Shown: piece after piece, positions 1-6,528 of the stretch
Layout of the letters: each line of letters starts with the position of its first letter
How positions within the stretch are numbered: the first letter of the stretch is position 1
Origin: Rheinheimera soli
Lineage (GTDB): Bacteria; Pseudomonadota; Gammaproteobacteria; Enterobacterales; Alteromonadaceae
Assembly: GCF_021290985.1 (NCBI RefSeq)
Contig: NZ_JAJOYU010000012.1
Location: 1-64,000, forward strand
Direction: 5' to 3'
Length of the DNA stretch: 64,000 bases
The notes under the pieces: model-generated
The model's input: only the letters and a program-made list of their open reading frames with translations
Told to the model about the DNA's origin: nothing
Database searches by the model: none
Program-made: the position numbers and the translations under genes

Positions 1-1
1 T

Positions 2-130
2 TATGCCGCTACTGCTTACCAAAATCAGTTAAATGTAAGAGTGATGTACAGCAATGCATCAAGCTGTGATCAATTACCTACATACAATAGTGCTCCGCTA
101 CCAGAATACTTTATGTTGGGTGGTGGTTAG
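2..130 (+). CDS. C-terminal fragment of a small secreted Cys protein
   Basis: An open frame enters from the left window edge and ends at the TAG at 128-130, leaving 42 residues. They carry the pattern of a Cys followed by Leu-Pro, an Ala-Pro-x-Pro stretch and a Gly-rich end. The same pattern recurs at the C-terminus of the gene at 1276-1644 (Cys, then LPNYSGAPAPVYIG), so this is read as the first visible member of the same tandem family. The start and signal peptide lie outside the window. Function is unknown. Confidence 0.6.
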   Translation, partial: YAATAYQNQLNVRVMYSNASSCDQLPTYNSAPLPEYFMLGGG

Positions 131-157
131 TATATGAATAATGTCAGGTATTACTTT

Positions 158-538
158 ATGAGCATAAAAATTGTTATAAAAGCTTTATTGGTGCTCGGAC
201 TTGTTTCTGGTTATGCACAATCAGGCGAAACAGTATGTGAAGGTAAGGTTGAGCAGCTTGCCTTTCATGCGAATAACAGCTTTCTGCTGAAACTAAGCAG
301 TATGAATACGCCGGTAATTTTCTGTAACCCTGATGCTGTCTGGACTGCGGCAGGAACTCCTTATACTACTGGGCCTGAAACCTGCAAAATGTTGTATTCA
401 ACTTTTTTAAGTGCCCAAATGGCGGGTAAAAGCTTGTCAGCTGTGTATTTTGATGGCGACGACTCCAAAGGAAATTGCCAGTCATTTCCAGCCTGGGCCA
501 AAGTTAATATCAGGCATTTTGTGCTGACGGGAAACTAG
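158..538 (+). CDS. small secreted four-Cys protein, array member
   Basis: This 126-residue protein has an N-terminal signal peptide (Lys-containing start, hydrophobic core ALLVLGLVSG, likely cleavage after YAQ) and a mature domain of about 100 residues with four cysteines. I chose the ATG at 158 over the in-frame ATG at 134, because 158 has an AGG at good spacing and begins a normal signal peptide. The visible plan is beta strands, a helix ending in an Ala-x-x-x-Gly-Lys turn, a strand, then a late Cys. It resembles the neighbours at 1276 and at the window edge. It probably acts in the periplasm or outside the cell. Function is not recognised. A fold like the OB-fold B subunits of PltB/SubB toxins is only a hypothesis. 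Confidence 0.7.
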   Translation: MSIKIVIKALLVLGLVSGYAQSGETVCEGKVEQLAFHANNSFLLKLSSMNTPVIFCNPDAVWTAAGTPYTTGPETCKMLYSTFLSAQMAGKSLSAVYFDGDDSKGNCQSFPAWAKVNIRHFVLTGN

Positions 539-573
539 ATATTAATCTTCAACTATAGGTACGAGGTTTTTGG

Positions 574-906
574 ATGAAAGGATTGATTGCTGCTCTGGCT
601 TTAACTATCCCAATGCAGGCTCTGGCTGGTTATTACGTGGGGAAAATTCAGCAAATGGAATTTGGCCCTTTATATGGCGATATTGTGTACGTAGCTTTAC
701 CTCAGGCATCTATTAATAAGCCTGACTGTGTAACCAACCCTAATGGTTACTATTTTGCGTTTGATAGCGGAACAAAAATAGGTGAAAAAATATTCAGCAC
801 CTTGTTGGCTGCGCAACGAAGTGGGGCTAGTGTGTCTATCAGTGGTTCAGATACATGCACTGTAAGTGCAGGAGTAGAAGATATTCGTTGGATCCAGAGT
901 TTATAG
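574..906 (+). CDS. small secreted two-Cys protein, array member
   Basis: The 110-residue protein begins with a clear signal peptide (MKGLIAALALTIPMQALA) preceded by GAGG seven bases before the ATG. The mature part has a VGKI strand, a hydrophobic strand, a KPDC motif, a helix ending in LLAAQRSG and a second Cys near the C-terminus, so one disulfide is likely. The same plan occurs at 958-1269 and 1697-2032. The gene lies 35 bp after its upstream neighbour in the same direction, as in a co-transcribed array. Its role is unknown. Similarity to AB5-type B subunits is a fold-level guess from the order of secondary structure. Confidence 0.72.
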   Translation: MKGLIAALALTIPMQALAGYYVGKIQQMEFGPLYGDIVYVALPQASINKPDCVTNPNGYYFAFDSGTKIGEKIFSTLLAAQRSGASVSISGSDTCTVSAGVEDIRWIQSL

Positions 907-957
907 GTGAATAAGTTGAAAAGGATGTAATTGCTGTGAAAACATATATTATGTGTT

Positions 958-1269
958 GTGATGTTTTTTCTATTTAGTTCAAATGCCTCTGCTGATACTG
1001 TCGCAAAAATTGAAAGTATTTTGATGTTTGAGCAAGGTAATATCGTATACATTTATCCTGTAGGTGGAGTACAAAATAAACCTGAGTGCCATGGCTCTAA
1101 TGGTGATTATTTATCTTTCAGTATGGCTCGCCCTATGGCTAAAGAATATTTAAGTATGCTTATGATGGCTTTTGCTTCGCAAAAAACGGTGGTTTTCCGA
1201 ACGGCGAGAGCTTGTGTTGATCAATCTGTATCTGACACTATTCTATATTTTCAAGTTCTTAACGATTAG
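958..1269 (+). CDS. small two-Cys protein with shortened signal peptide
   Basis: A 103-residue paralogue of the gene at 574: KIESI strand, IVYIYPVGG strand, KPEC motif, helix, and a late Cys. The start is uncertain. The frame opens with GTG at 958 or ATG at 961, leaving only MFFLFSSNASA as a signal segment, with no basic N-terminus and no clear ribosome binding site. A GTG at 936, followed by Lys, starts a short peptide in the next frame that stops at 975-977. A one-base frameshift between about 936 and 960 may therefore have broken an ancestral longer signal peptide. The product may be poorly exported or the gene may be decaying. Confidence 0.55.
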   Translation: MMFFLFSSNASADTVAKIESILMFEQGNIVYIYPVGGVQNKPECHGSNGDYLSFSMARPMAKEYLSMLMMAFASQKTVVFRTARACVDQSVSDTILYFQVLND

Positions 1270-1275
1270 GTTTTT

Positions 1276-1644
1276 ATGTTAACCATCAAACAGTTTTGTA
1301 TAAATGTTGCTCTTATCATATTTCTTCTGATTTTTTCATCAAAACTGTGGGCTGCTTTTGAATGCAAGGTAGACCTTCATGCAGTACTTATTTACGGCGA
1401 TGGTACAGTAAATGTACTGCATTCCGGACGTGGTGATTATACCCATATCTGTAATTTGTCAGAAGAACGGCAGGGTGTTAGTCCTACAACTTGTGCCTTG
1501 TGGGCAAGCATGTTGTTAGCTTTGAAAAAGGATGGAAAAAAGGCAGACTTTTATTACAACAGCACCCCACAATATAATTCATGCGCCATGCTTCCTAATT
1601 ATTCCGGTGCACCAGCTCCGGTTTATATTGGTGCGGTTAATTGA
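1276..1644 (+). CDS. small secreted four-Cys protein, array member
   Basis: This 122-residue protein has a signal peptide (Lys at position 5, hydrophobic core IIFLLIFSS, cleavage near LWA-AF) and four mature cysteines at FEC, HIC, TTC and NSC. It starts six bases after the previous stop, with AGG just upstream of the ATG, which indicates co-transcription. The C-terminal Cys-x-x-LPxY-x-x-APxP pattern matches the fragment at the window start, so these two and the gene at 158 form a four-Cys subgroup. It is likely periplasmic or extracellular. Function is unknown. Confidence 0.7.
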   Translation: MLTIKQFCINVALIIFLLIFSSKLWAAFECKVDLHAVLIYGDGTVNVLHSGRGDYTHICNLSEERQGVSPTTCALWASMLLALKKDGKKADFYYNSTPQYNSCAMLPNYSGAPAPVYIGAVN

Positions 1645-1696
1645 TAGCGCTGATATGTATTTGAAAAAAACAATATTACTGTGAAAGGATCGACAA

Positions 1697-2032
1697 ATGA
1701 AAAAATGGATTTTATCCACTTTGCTATGCTGCAGCTTTGCCAATGCTTCTACCCTGGATTGTCAGGAATTGTATGTTGGCAGAATTTGGGTTGAAAAAGG
1801 CGCAGGCCTTAAAGGTGTAGTTTTTTTAAATAATAAAGAGGATGTCGGGGGCTCATACTGGAGTTACTTTGTTGGCTGGTCAGCTGATGAAAGAAAAGAA
1901 GCGCTGAGTTTACTGATTGCAGCAAAGGCATCAGGGCACAGAGTGAATATAGCGACAGAAGAGACAGATGAATGTGGCGTCCAAAAAGGTGGCACTTATA
2001 TAAAATCGGTTTTTCTGGCAAACAATCCTTGA
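1697..2032 (+). CDS. small secreted two-Cys protein, last array member
   Basis: The 111-residue product carries a signal peptide (MKKWILSTLLCCSFANAS) after a GAAAGGA ribosome binding site. The mature domain repeats the family plan: Cys, VGRI strand, GVVFLNN strand, a helix with LLIAAKASG, then a DEC motif and a final strand. It is the last gene before the inverted repeat at 2040-2080. Within the array it groups with the two-Cys members at 574 and 958. Sequence divergence between members is high while the helix-end LLxAxxSG motif is kept, which suggests an old duplication. Function is unknown. Confidence 0.7.
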   Translation: MKKWILSTLLCCSFANASTLDCQELYVGRIWVEKGAGLKGVVFLNNKEDVGGSYWSYFVGWSADERKEALSLLIAAKASGHRVNIATEETDECGVQKGGTYIKSVFLANNP

Positions 2033-2039
2033 CTCATTT

Positions 2040-2080
2040 TTAAAGCTCTGGTCATGCAGTAAATGCAACCAGAGCTTTAA
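2040..2080. terminator. bidirectional terminator between small-protein array and ygiC-like gene
   Basis: A perfect 13-bp inverted repeat (TTAAAGCTCTGGT and its complement) encloses a 15-base loop. It sits between the convergent ends of the gene at 1697 and the minus-strand gene at 2083. T-rich sequence adjoins it on the left and a TTTAA step closes the right arm, so it can serve both strands. Confidence 0.75.
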
Positions 2081-2082
2081 CA

Positions 2083-3234
2083 TCAATCCAAAATTATATG
2101 CGGCAAAAATCTGGAGCTGTCTTTGGTGATCAGCGAATTGTCTTCGCGAATACCTATACCAGCCGCGCTGTTGCCTACTACCCAGCTGCCAATCATGGTG
2201 TAGCTGTCACCAAATTTTGGTAGTGGTTGAAACTTCTGGCGGATAAAAGCTGAGTCGGCGTATGGGCCTGGTTCACTGATTTTTTCGCCGCTTGGAGTCA
2301 CTAATTCAACATTAGCACCTTCACGGGAAAACAGTGGTTTACGTACCCAGCCTGCGCCAAAACTTTGGCCTGGTTGTTCAAAATGACTTTCCAGCAAGTT
2401 GGGGTGTCCCTGATGTTTTTGCCACAGCAAGGGCAATATGCCTTTGTTGGATAACAACATTTTCCAGCCGGGTTCCAACCATTGGGTTTGGCTGCTTAAG
2501 ATGACGGAAGCAAAATCTTCCTGCACCATAAATTCCCATGGGTACAGCTTAAACAAACCGCCTATAGCGTAACCGTCCAGATCCACCAACTGACCACTGG
2601 CTTCGCCCAGCTGTTCCAGTTCGATAAAACGGCTGTCGAGACCTGCTTGTTTGGCGATGTCCATCAGGTACATCACTGTGCCTTTGTCTTCGATGCTGTT
2701 GGCCACAGAGGCGAAATACAAAGGGTTGGCCAATGGCAACTCTGCAAAAGCGGCTTCTAACTGATCTTGCAGCGAATTAAATTGATCAGCGCCTTGTGGC
2801 ACTTTGCCGCGCATGATTTGATCTTCCAGCCAGACCCACTGGAAAAAACCGGTTTCAAATAAAGAGGTTGGGGTGTCGTAATTCAGTTCCAGCAACTTAG
2901 CCGGGCCATTACCGTCGTAGACTAAATCCAGCCGGCCATATAAAGACGGGGCTTTAGCGCGCCAGGATTCGGCAACAAAATCCCAGAACTTCTCTGGTAT
3001 TGCGAGTTGCTGCAGTTTTTCTTCATCGCGGATAATGTCATCCACCAAACCTAAAGCCATTTGATGCAGCTCTTCGGTGGGTTCTTCTAAATCTTGTTCT
3101 ATCTGGCGCAGGTTAAACTGGTAATAGGCAGTTTCATCCCAATAGACTTCGCCGTCAAAAGTATGAAATTCAAAGCCAACAGATTCAGCATAAGAGCGCC
3201 AGCCAGGGCGCTCATCACAAGCTACTTTTTTCAT
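2083..3234 (-). CDS. glutathionylspermidine synthase-family ATP-grasp protein (YgiC-like)
   Basis: The 383-residue protein matches the YgiC/YjfC family, whose fold is the ATP-grasp synthetase half of glutathionylspermidine synthase without the amidase domain. Visible family signatures are ERPGW near residue 8, the LELNYDTPTSLFETGFFQW segment around 115-135, and the C-terminal RKPLFSREGANV and GSWVVGN segments that form the nucleotide site. It presumably forms a peptide-like bond between a carboxylate and an amine, but the substrate of YgiC is not established. It is the last gene of a three-gene minus-strand operon, six bases after the YgiB-like lipoprotein gene. The same pairing is known for ygiBC and yjfMC in Escherichia coli. 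Confidence 0.88.
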   Translation of the reverse strand: MKKVACDERPGWRSYAESVGFEFHTFDGEVYWDETAYYQFNLRQIEQDLEEPTEELHQMALGLVDDIIRDEEKLQQLAIPEKFWDFVAESWRAKAPSLYGRLDLVYDGNGPAKLLELNYDTPTSLFETGFFQWVWLEDQIMRGKVPQGADQFNSLQDQLEAAFAELPLANPLYFASVANSIEDKGTVMYLMDIAKQAGLDSRFIELEQLGEASGQLVDLDGYAIGGLFKLYPWEFMVQEDFASVILSSQTQWLEPGWKMLLSNKGILPLLWQKHQGHPNLLESHFEQPGQSFGAGWVRKPLFSREGANVELVTPSGEKISEPGPYADSAFIRQKFQPLPKFGDSYTMIGSWVVGNSAAGIGIREDNSLITKDSSRFLPHIILD

Positions 3235-3240
3235 TGACTC

Positions 3241-3855
3241 TTAACCACCAAAACTTTTGGTTGAGCTGGAGCGTTTAGCGGCCTGAGCACCAAAACCACC
3301 ACGATTCACAGTACCAGCTGCTTTAGGTTGTACTGAGGATGGCTTGATATAAGTTGGGCCTACACCTCTGGCTACAGGTGTATTGGTTGCAGTACGGAAA
3401 GTGCTGCGGTCGTCCCGTGATTTATACAAAGGTTGGGCTTGGACTGGCTGTTTTAGTTGGCCGCCTGAACGGTTCAGCATTTGGCCTGCTAAAAAGCCCA
3501 TCATCATCGGCATAAAAAAGCCGCCACTGGAAGCCTGAGCTTGTTGCGCTGGCTGCTCTGTACCAGCTGCCGCTGCAGCCTGAGCCGGAGTTTCACACTG
3601 ACCAACACCAAAGTCAGTTTCACAGGCGGCTTTGTCGGTATATTTTGGCGCAACCTGAGTATGCATAGTCAAAGCCTGGTTTAAATCGGCACGGCATTGC
3701 TCAGGATTAAAATAGGCGGCACATTGATCAACGGTTTCAAAAGCAGCAGTTTGCACTGCTTCTTCCTGACCACAGCCTGCCATTAAAAAAGTTGCAGTAG
3801 GCACCATTAACACTAAAGCTGCCTTTTTACTGCGTTTAAGCACTTTTTGTTTCAT
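3241..3855 (-). CDS. DUF1190 (YgiB-like) lipoprotein
   Basis: The 204-residue protein begins with a basic region and a lipobox (FLMAGC), so it is probably a lipoprotein. Cysteines then occur in the repeated pattern typical of DUF1190/YgiB (DQCAAYFNPEQC, ACETDFGVGQC). The middle contains a Met/Gly-rich segment (GGFFMPMMMGFLAGQML), and the C-terminus is Ser/Gly/Arg rich and likely flexible. A GAGG motif stands a few bases before the ATG. Position between the DUF350 and YgiC-like genes matches the known ygiB/ygiC association. The biochemical role is unknown, and an envelope function is inferred from the signal. Confidence 0.85.
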   Translation of the reverse strand: MKQKVLKRSKKAALVLMVPTATFLMAGCGQEEAVQTAAFETVDQCAAYFNPEQCRADLNQALTMHTQVAPKYTDKAACETDFGVGQCETPAQAAAAAGTEQPAQQAQASSGGFFMPMMMGFLAGQMLNRSGGQLKQPVQAQPLYKSRDDRSTFRTATNTPVARGVGPTYIKPSSVQPKAAGTVNRGGFGAQAAKRSSSTKSFGG

Positions 3856-3882
3856 CAGTGACTCCTCAATAGGTTATGCAGG

Positions 3883-4296
3883 TTAATACGTCATGCTGGC
3901 GGAGTTAATCAAACCTATGGCAATAGAACAACCGGCAGAAAATACACCAGCTGCTACTTCGCCTTTAGTGATACGTTCCGGTAGCTGTTTCAGGGCAAAA
4001 CGTACCACAGCAAAAGTTAATACTTGCACCACCAGAGCTATAGCACCCCAGATAGCACAGTCGGCTAATGACAGTGAATGAGTGATAGCGCTGGATAATG
4101 GCAAGGCAAAACCAATTAAAGCACCACCAAAAGCTACAGCGGCAGCACTGTTATTTTCTTTGATTAAGGCTAATTCGTCGTGTGGCGTGATCCAGGTGTA
4201 AAAACGGCAAAATAAAGCCACCAATAAAATGGCCAGAAAAAAGAAGCTGATAAAGTCCGGGAAACCTGCCACAGAGGCCAATAAAGTGTCACTCAT
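3883..4296 (-). CDS. DUF350 family membrane protein (YjfL-like)
   Basis: The 137-residue protein has four hydrophobic segments (about residues 15-35, 50-70, 80-100 and 115-135) and the SAAVAFGGALIGFALPLSSAI stretch characteristic of DUF350 inner-membrane proteins. It is the first gene of the operon, followed 27 bases later by the YgiB-like lipoprotein gene, an arrangement matching yjfL-yjfM-yjfC. An AAAGGA ribosome binding site precedes the ATG. Molecular function is unknown. The operon probably works on the cell envelope, with an integral membrane protein, a lipoprotein and a cytosolic ATP-grasp enzyme. Confidence 0.85.
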   Translation of the reverse strand: MSDTLLASVAGFPDFISFFFLAILLVALFCRFYTWITPHDELALIKENNSAAAVAFGGALIGFALPLSSAITHSLSLADCAIWGAIALVVQVLTFAVVRFALKQLPERITKGEVAAGVFSAGCSIAIGLINSASMTY

Positions 4297-4473
4297 TATA
4301 AAATCCTTTCTTTAAGTTAGGGTGCTTTGCCGATGATCCAGAAAAGCCGGACAAAAGGCAACAACTGAATCCAGACAGATTTTGACTTTCGCCCTTGAAG
4401 CTGTGAGTTTTAGGCTATGCTCAATAAAAAAGCCAAGCTGCTAAGTAACTGATCTGTTAAGGAGTTCACCTCA

Positions 4474-6099
4474 ATGTTAAATCAAATGTCGGTAAAAATC
4501 CGCTTGTTGGTGTTGGTCTGCGTGCCATTACTGGTGTTAATTGCCATTAGTTTGATTTCGGTCAGGGAAATGGGTCATTTAAGTGATGGAGCTACCAGTA
4601 TCTATGAAGACCGTGTAGTGCCGCTGAAACAAATTAAACAAGTAGCGGATGCCTATGCTGTGACTTCAGTGGATTTGTTGCATAAATATCGTGGTGAGGT
4701 CATTACTGCCGGGGAAGCCGTGCAGCAGTTACAGCAACAAGGCGAGTTGGCAGACCAGGTCTGGCAAGCTTATCTGGCAACCAGCTTAACCCCAGAAGAA
4801 GCTGGGCTGGCTGAAAAAGCCAAGCAACAAAAATTGTTGTTCCAGCAACGCTTGCAGCAATACAGGGCGCAGATTTCTGATGGGTCTTTAATGCTGCGTA
4901 GTGCCAAAGACTTTAATACAGAGTTGTATCAATTGGCTGACCCGCTCAGCGCATCTTTAGCGGCGTTAATTGATGTGCAACTGGTCGAAGCTGAGAAGTT
5001 TAAAGTGGCAGCTGCAGAGCAGTATCAGTTTTTCCTGCAGTTATTTGTCATTGCTTTACTGCTGGTTTTTATTTGTTTAGGCGTTTTGTCCTGGCTCATT
5101 TATCGCTCTATTCACAGTCCGCTGAATCGATTACAGCAGGCTATTTCCGTTGTGGGGGATAAATCCGATTTACGTATCCGAGCCGAAGTGACAGGCACTG
5201 ATGAAATTGCCGTTACAGCTCGTGCTTTTAATCAAACCATTAGTCGTGTTCATCAGTTTTTTACTGAATTAGGCGATGCTGTGTCTCAACTGGCGGCTGC
5301 TTCAGAAGAAATGAGCCAAATCAGTCAGCAGGTCAGCGGCACTGCGTTTGAGCAGGAACAGCAGGCGAATTTAATAGCCACAGCTGTCAATCAAATGTCG
5401 GCCGCTATTCAGGAGGTTGCTAACAGTGCTTTAGCGACTTCTGAGCAGGCCAATGATGTGGATCAGAAAACCCAGCAGGGCTATCAGAAGGTGATGCAAA
5501 ATGTCGGCTCTATTGAGCAGTTATCCACTGTGGTGAATGGGGCCAGTGTGGTGATTGAGCAATTGAATGGCGAATCGGAAAAAATCACCCAGGTGCTGGC
5601 CGTGATCCAGACTATTGCAGGCCAAACCAATTTACTGGCATTAAACGCTGCCATTGAAGCTGCCCGCGCCGGTGAAGCAGGCCGGGGTTTTGCAGTAGTG
5701 GCCGATGAAGTACGAACTTTAGCCACCAATACGCAAAAAGCCACTGAGTCTATCCGCGCCATGATTGATAACCTGCAGACATCTGCCCGGGAAGCTGTGC
5801 AGGCTATGGCGCAATCTGGTCAATATGCCAGCAGCAGCGTGGTCAATGCGCAGGAAGCCGGCGCTGTGCTGGAAGACATTAAATCTGCAGTCGGCACTAT
5901 AGTGGATATGAATGTGCAGATATCCGCAGCAACGGAGCAGCAAACCATAGTGGCTGAAGATATTAATAAAAATATCAGCGAGTTTAGTGTCAGCATTGGC
6001 GAAATGACCCGAAGCGCAACCCACAGCGCTGATGCCAGTACTTCATTGGCACAGTTAGCAAGTCGTTTGCAGCAGCAGGCGGCTTCGTATCGGGTGTGA
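4474..6099 (+). CDS. methyl-accepting chemotaxis protein
   Basis: The 541-residue chemoreceptor has a first membrane segment at about residues 10-28, a periplasmic four-helix-type sensor domain (about 30-185), a second membrane segment (about 187-210), a HAMP domain (about 211-265) and a long cytoplasmic signalling coiled coil. The hairpin tip that contacts CheA and CheW is seen from residue 386 ([20 protein letters not shown]), followed by [12 protein letters not shown]. It reports ligand state to the chemotaxis kinase. The ligand cannot be read from the sequence. It is a single gene with AAGGAG upstream of the ATG, and its neighbours give no hint about the signal. Confidence 0.95.
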   Translation: MLNQMSVKIRLLVLVCVPLLVLIAISLISVREMGHLSDGATSIYEDRVVPLKQIKQVADAYAVTSVDLLHKYRGEVITAGEAVQQLQQQGELADQVWQAYLATSLTPEEAGLAEKAKQQKLLFQQRLQQYRAQISDGSLMLRSAKDFNTELYQLADPLSASLAALIDVQLVEAEKFKVAAAEQYQFFLQLFVIALLLVFICLGVLSWLIYRSIHSPLNRLQQAISVVGDKSDLRIRAEVTGTDEIAVTARAFNQTISRVHQFFTELGDAVSQLAAASEEMSQISQQVSGTAFEQEQQANLIATAVNQMSAAIQEVANSALATSEQANDVDQKTQQGYQKVMQNVGSIEQLSTVVNGASVVIEQLNGESEKITQVLAVIQTIAGQTNLLALNAAIEAARAGEAGRGFAVVADEVRTLATNTQKATESIRAMIDNLQTSAREAVQAMAQSGQYASSSVVNAQEAGAVLEDIKSAVGTIVDMNVQISAATEQQTIVAEDINKNISEFSVSIGEMTRSATHSADASTSLAQLASRLQQQAASYRV

Positions 6100-6180
6100 G
6101 AATAAGCTGATATTGTCAGCTGTATTCTGTATCAAAGTGCTTTGTATATGGCGCTGCTATTGCGAACTTTTTGAATAATA

Positions 6181-6206
6181 CAGAGCTTGTATGGATGCAA
6201 GCTCTG
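6181..6206. terminator. weak hairpin downstream of the chemoreceptor gene
   Basis: CAGAGCTTG and its complement form a 9-bp stem with an 8-base loop about 80 bp after the chemoreceptor stop. A clean T run is absent on the plus strand, so termination here is only possible. Confidence 0.35.
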
Positions 6207-6393
6207 CTCCCTTCCTCCCTGTCTGGTGCAATAACACTGCTGTTTTGATCAGGGCACTTTTTACACGAAATCAGCCAAACATCCATTGTCAGGCGATAAA
6301 TCAGCACGAACTGCTTTCGTGGTGTGGGCTGCTTTGCCCTTTTTTGGAGCAAAAAAATGCCTGATGCACTGCTTTGTGACGGCAGTGTGGGTC

Positions 6394-6407
6394 TGAATAC
6401 GTATTCA
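6394..6407. promoter_or_regulatory. LacI-type operator palindrome (copy 1)
   Basis: TGAATACGTATTCA is a perfect 14-bp palindrome with a central CG, as in operators of LacI/GalR regulators. Identical copies stand at 13823 and 26819, all upstream of sugar-uptake genes. The five bases after this copy (TGTTG) are also identical at 13837, so at both receptor genes the site abuts a TTG that may begin a -35 box. The likely binding protein is the LacI-family regulator encoded at 29500-30573 (inference). Confidence 0.8.
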
Positions 6408-6528
6408 TGTTGTGAGCCGCCTCGGCTTGGTTAATAACTGTTCACGGAACATTTTATAAAAACCAGGACGTCCTTTGATTTTGTTGTACAGGGAAAGTCC
6501 ATAACAATCCAAATCGGGGACAAGAGGC

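Larger units (their letters stand above)
6100..6528. other. intergenic leader of the first maltodextrin receptor
   Basis: This 429-bp stretch holds the hairpin at 6181-6206, the operator palindrome at 6394-6407 and the untranslated leader of the receptor gene. A minus-strand reading frame of 78 codons (6116-6352) has no ribosome binding site or recognisable domain and is not called. A possible promoter follows the operator: TTGTGA at 6410 and TAATAA sixteen bases later. That assignment is speculative. Confidence 0.5.

Noticed and set aside
6116-6352. 78-codon open frame on the minus strand between the chemoreceptor and first receptor gene
   Set aside because: No ribosome binding site, no recognisable domain and unusual composition; the region instead holds a hairpin and the receptor control region.
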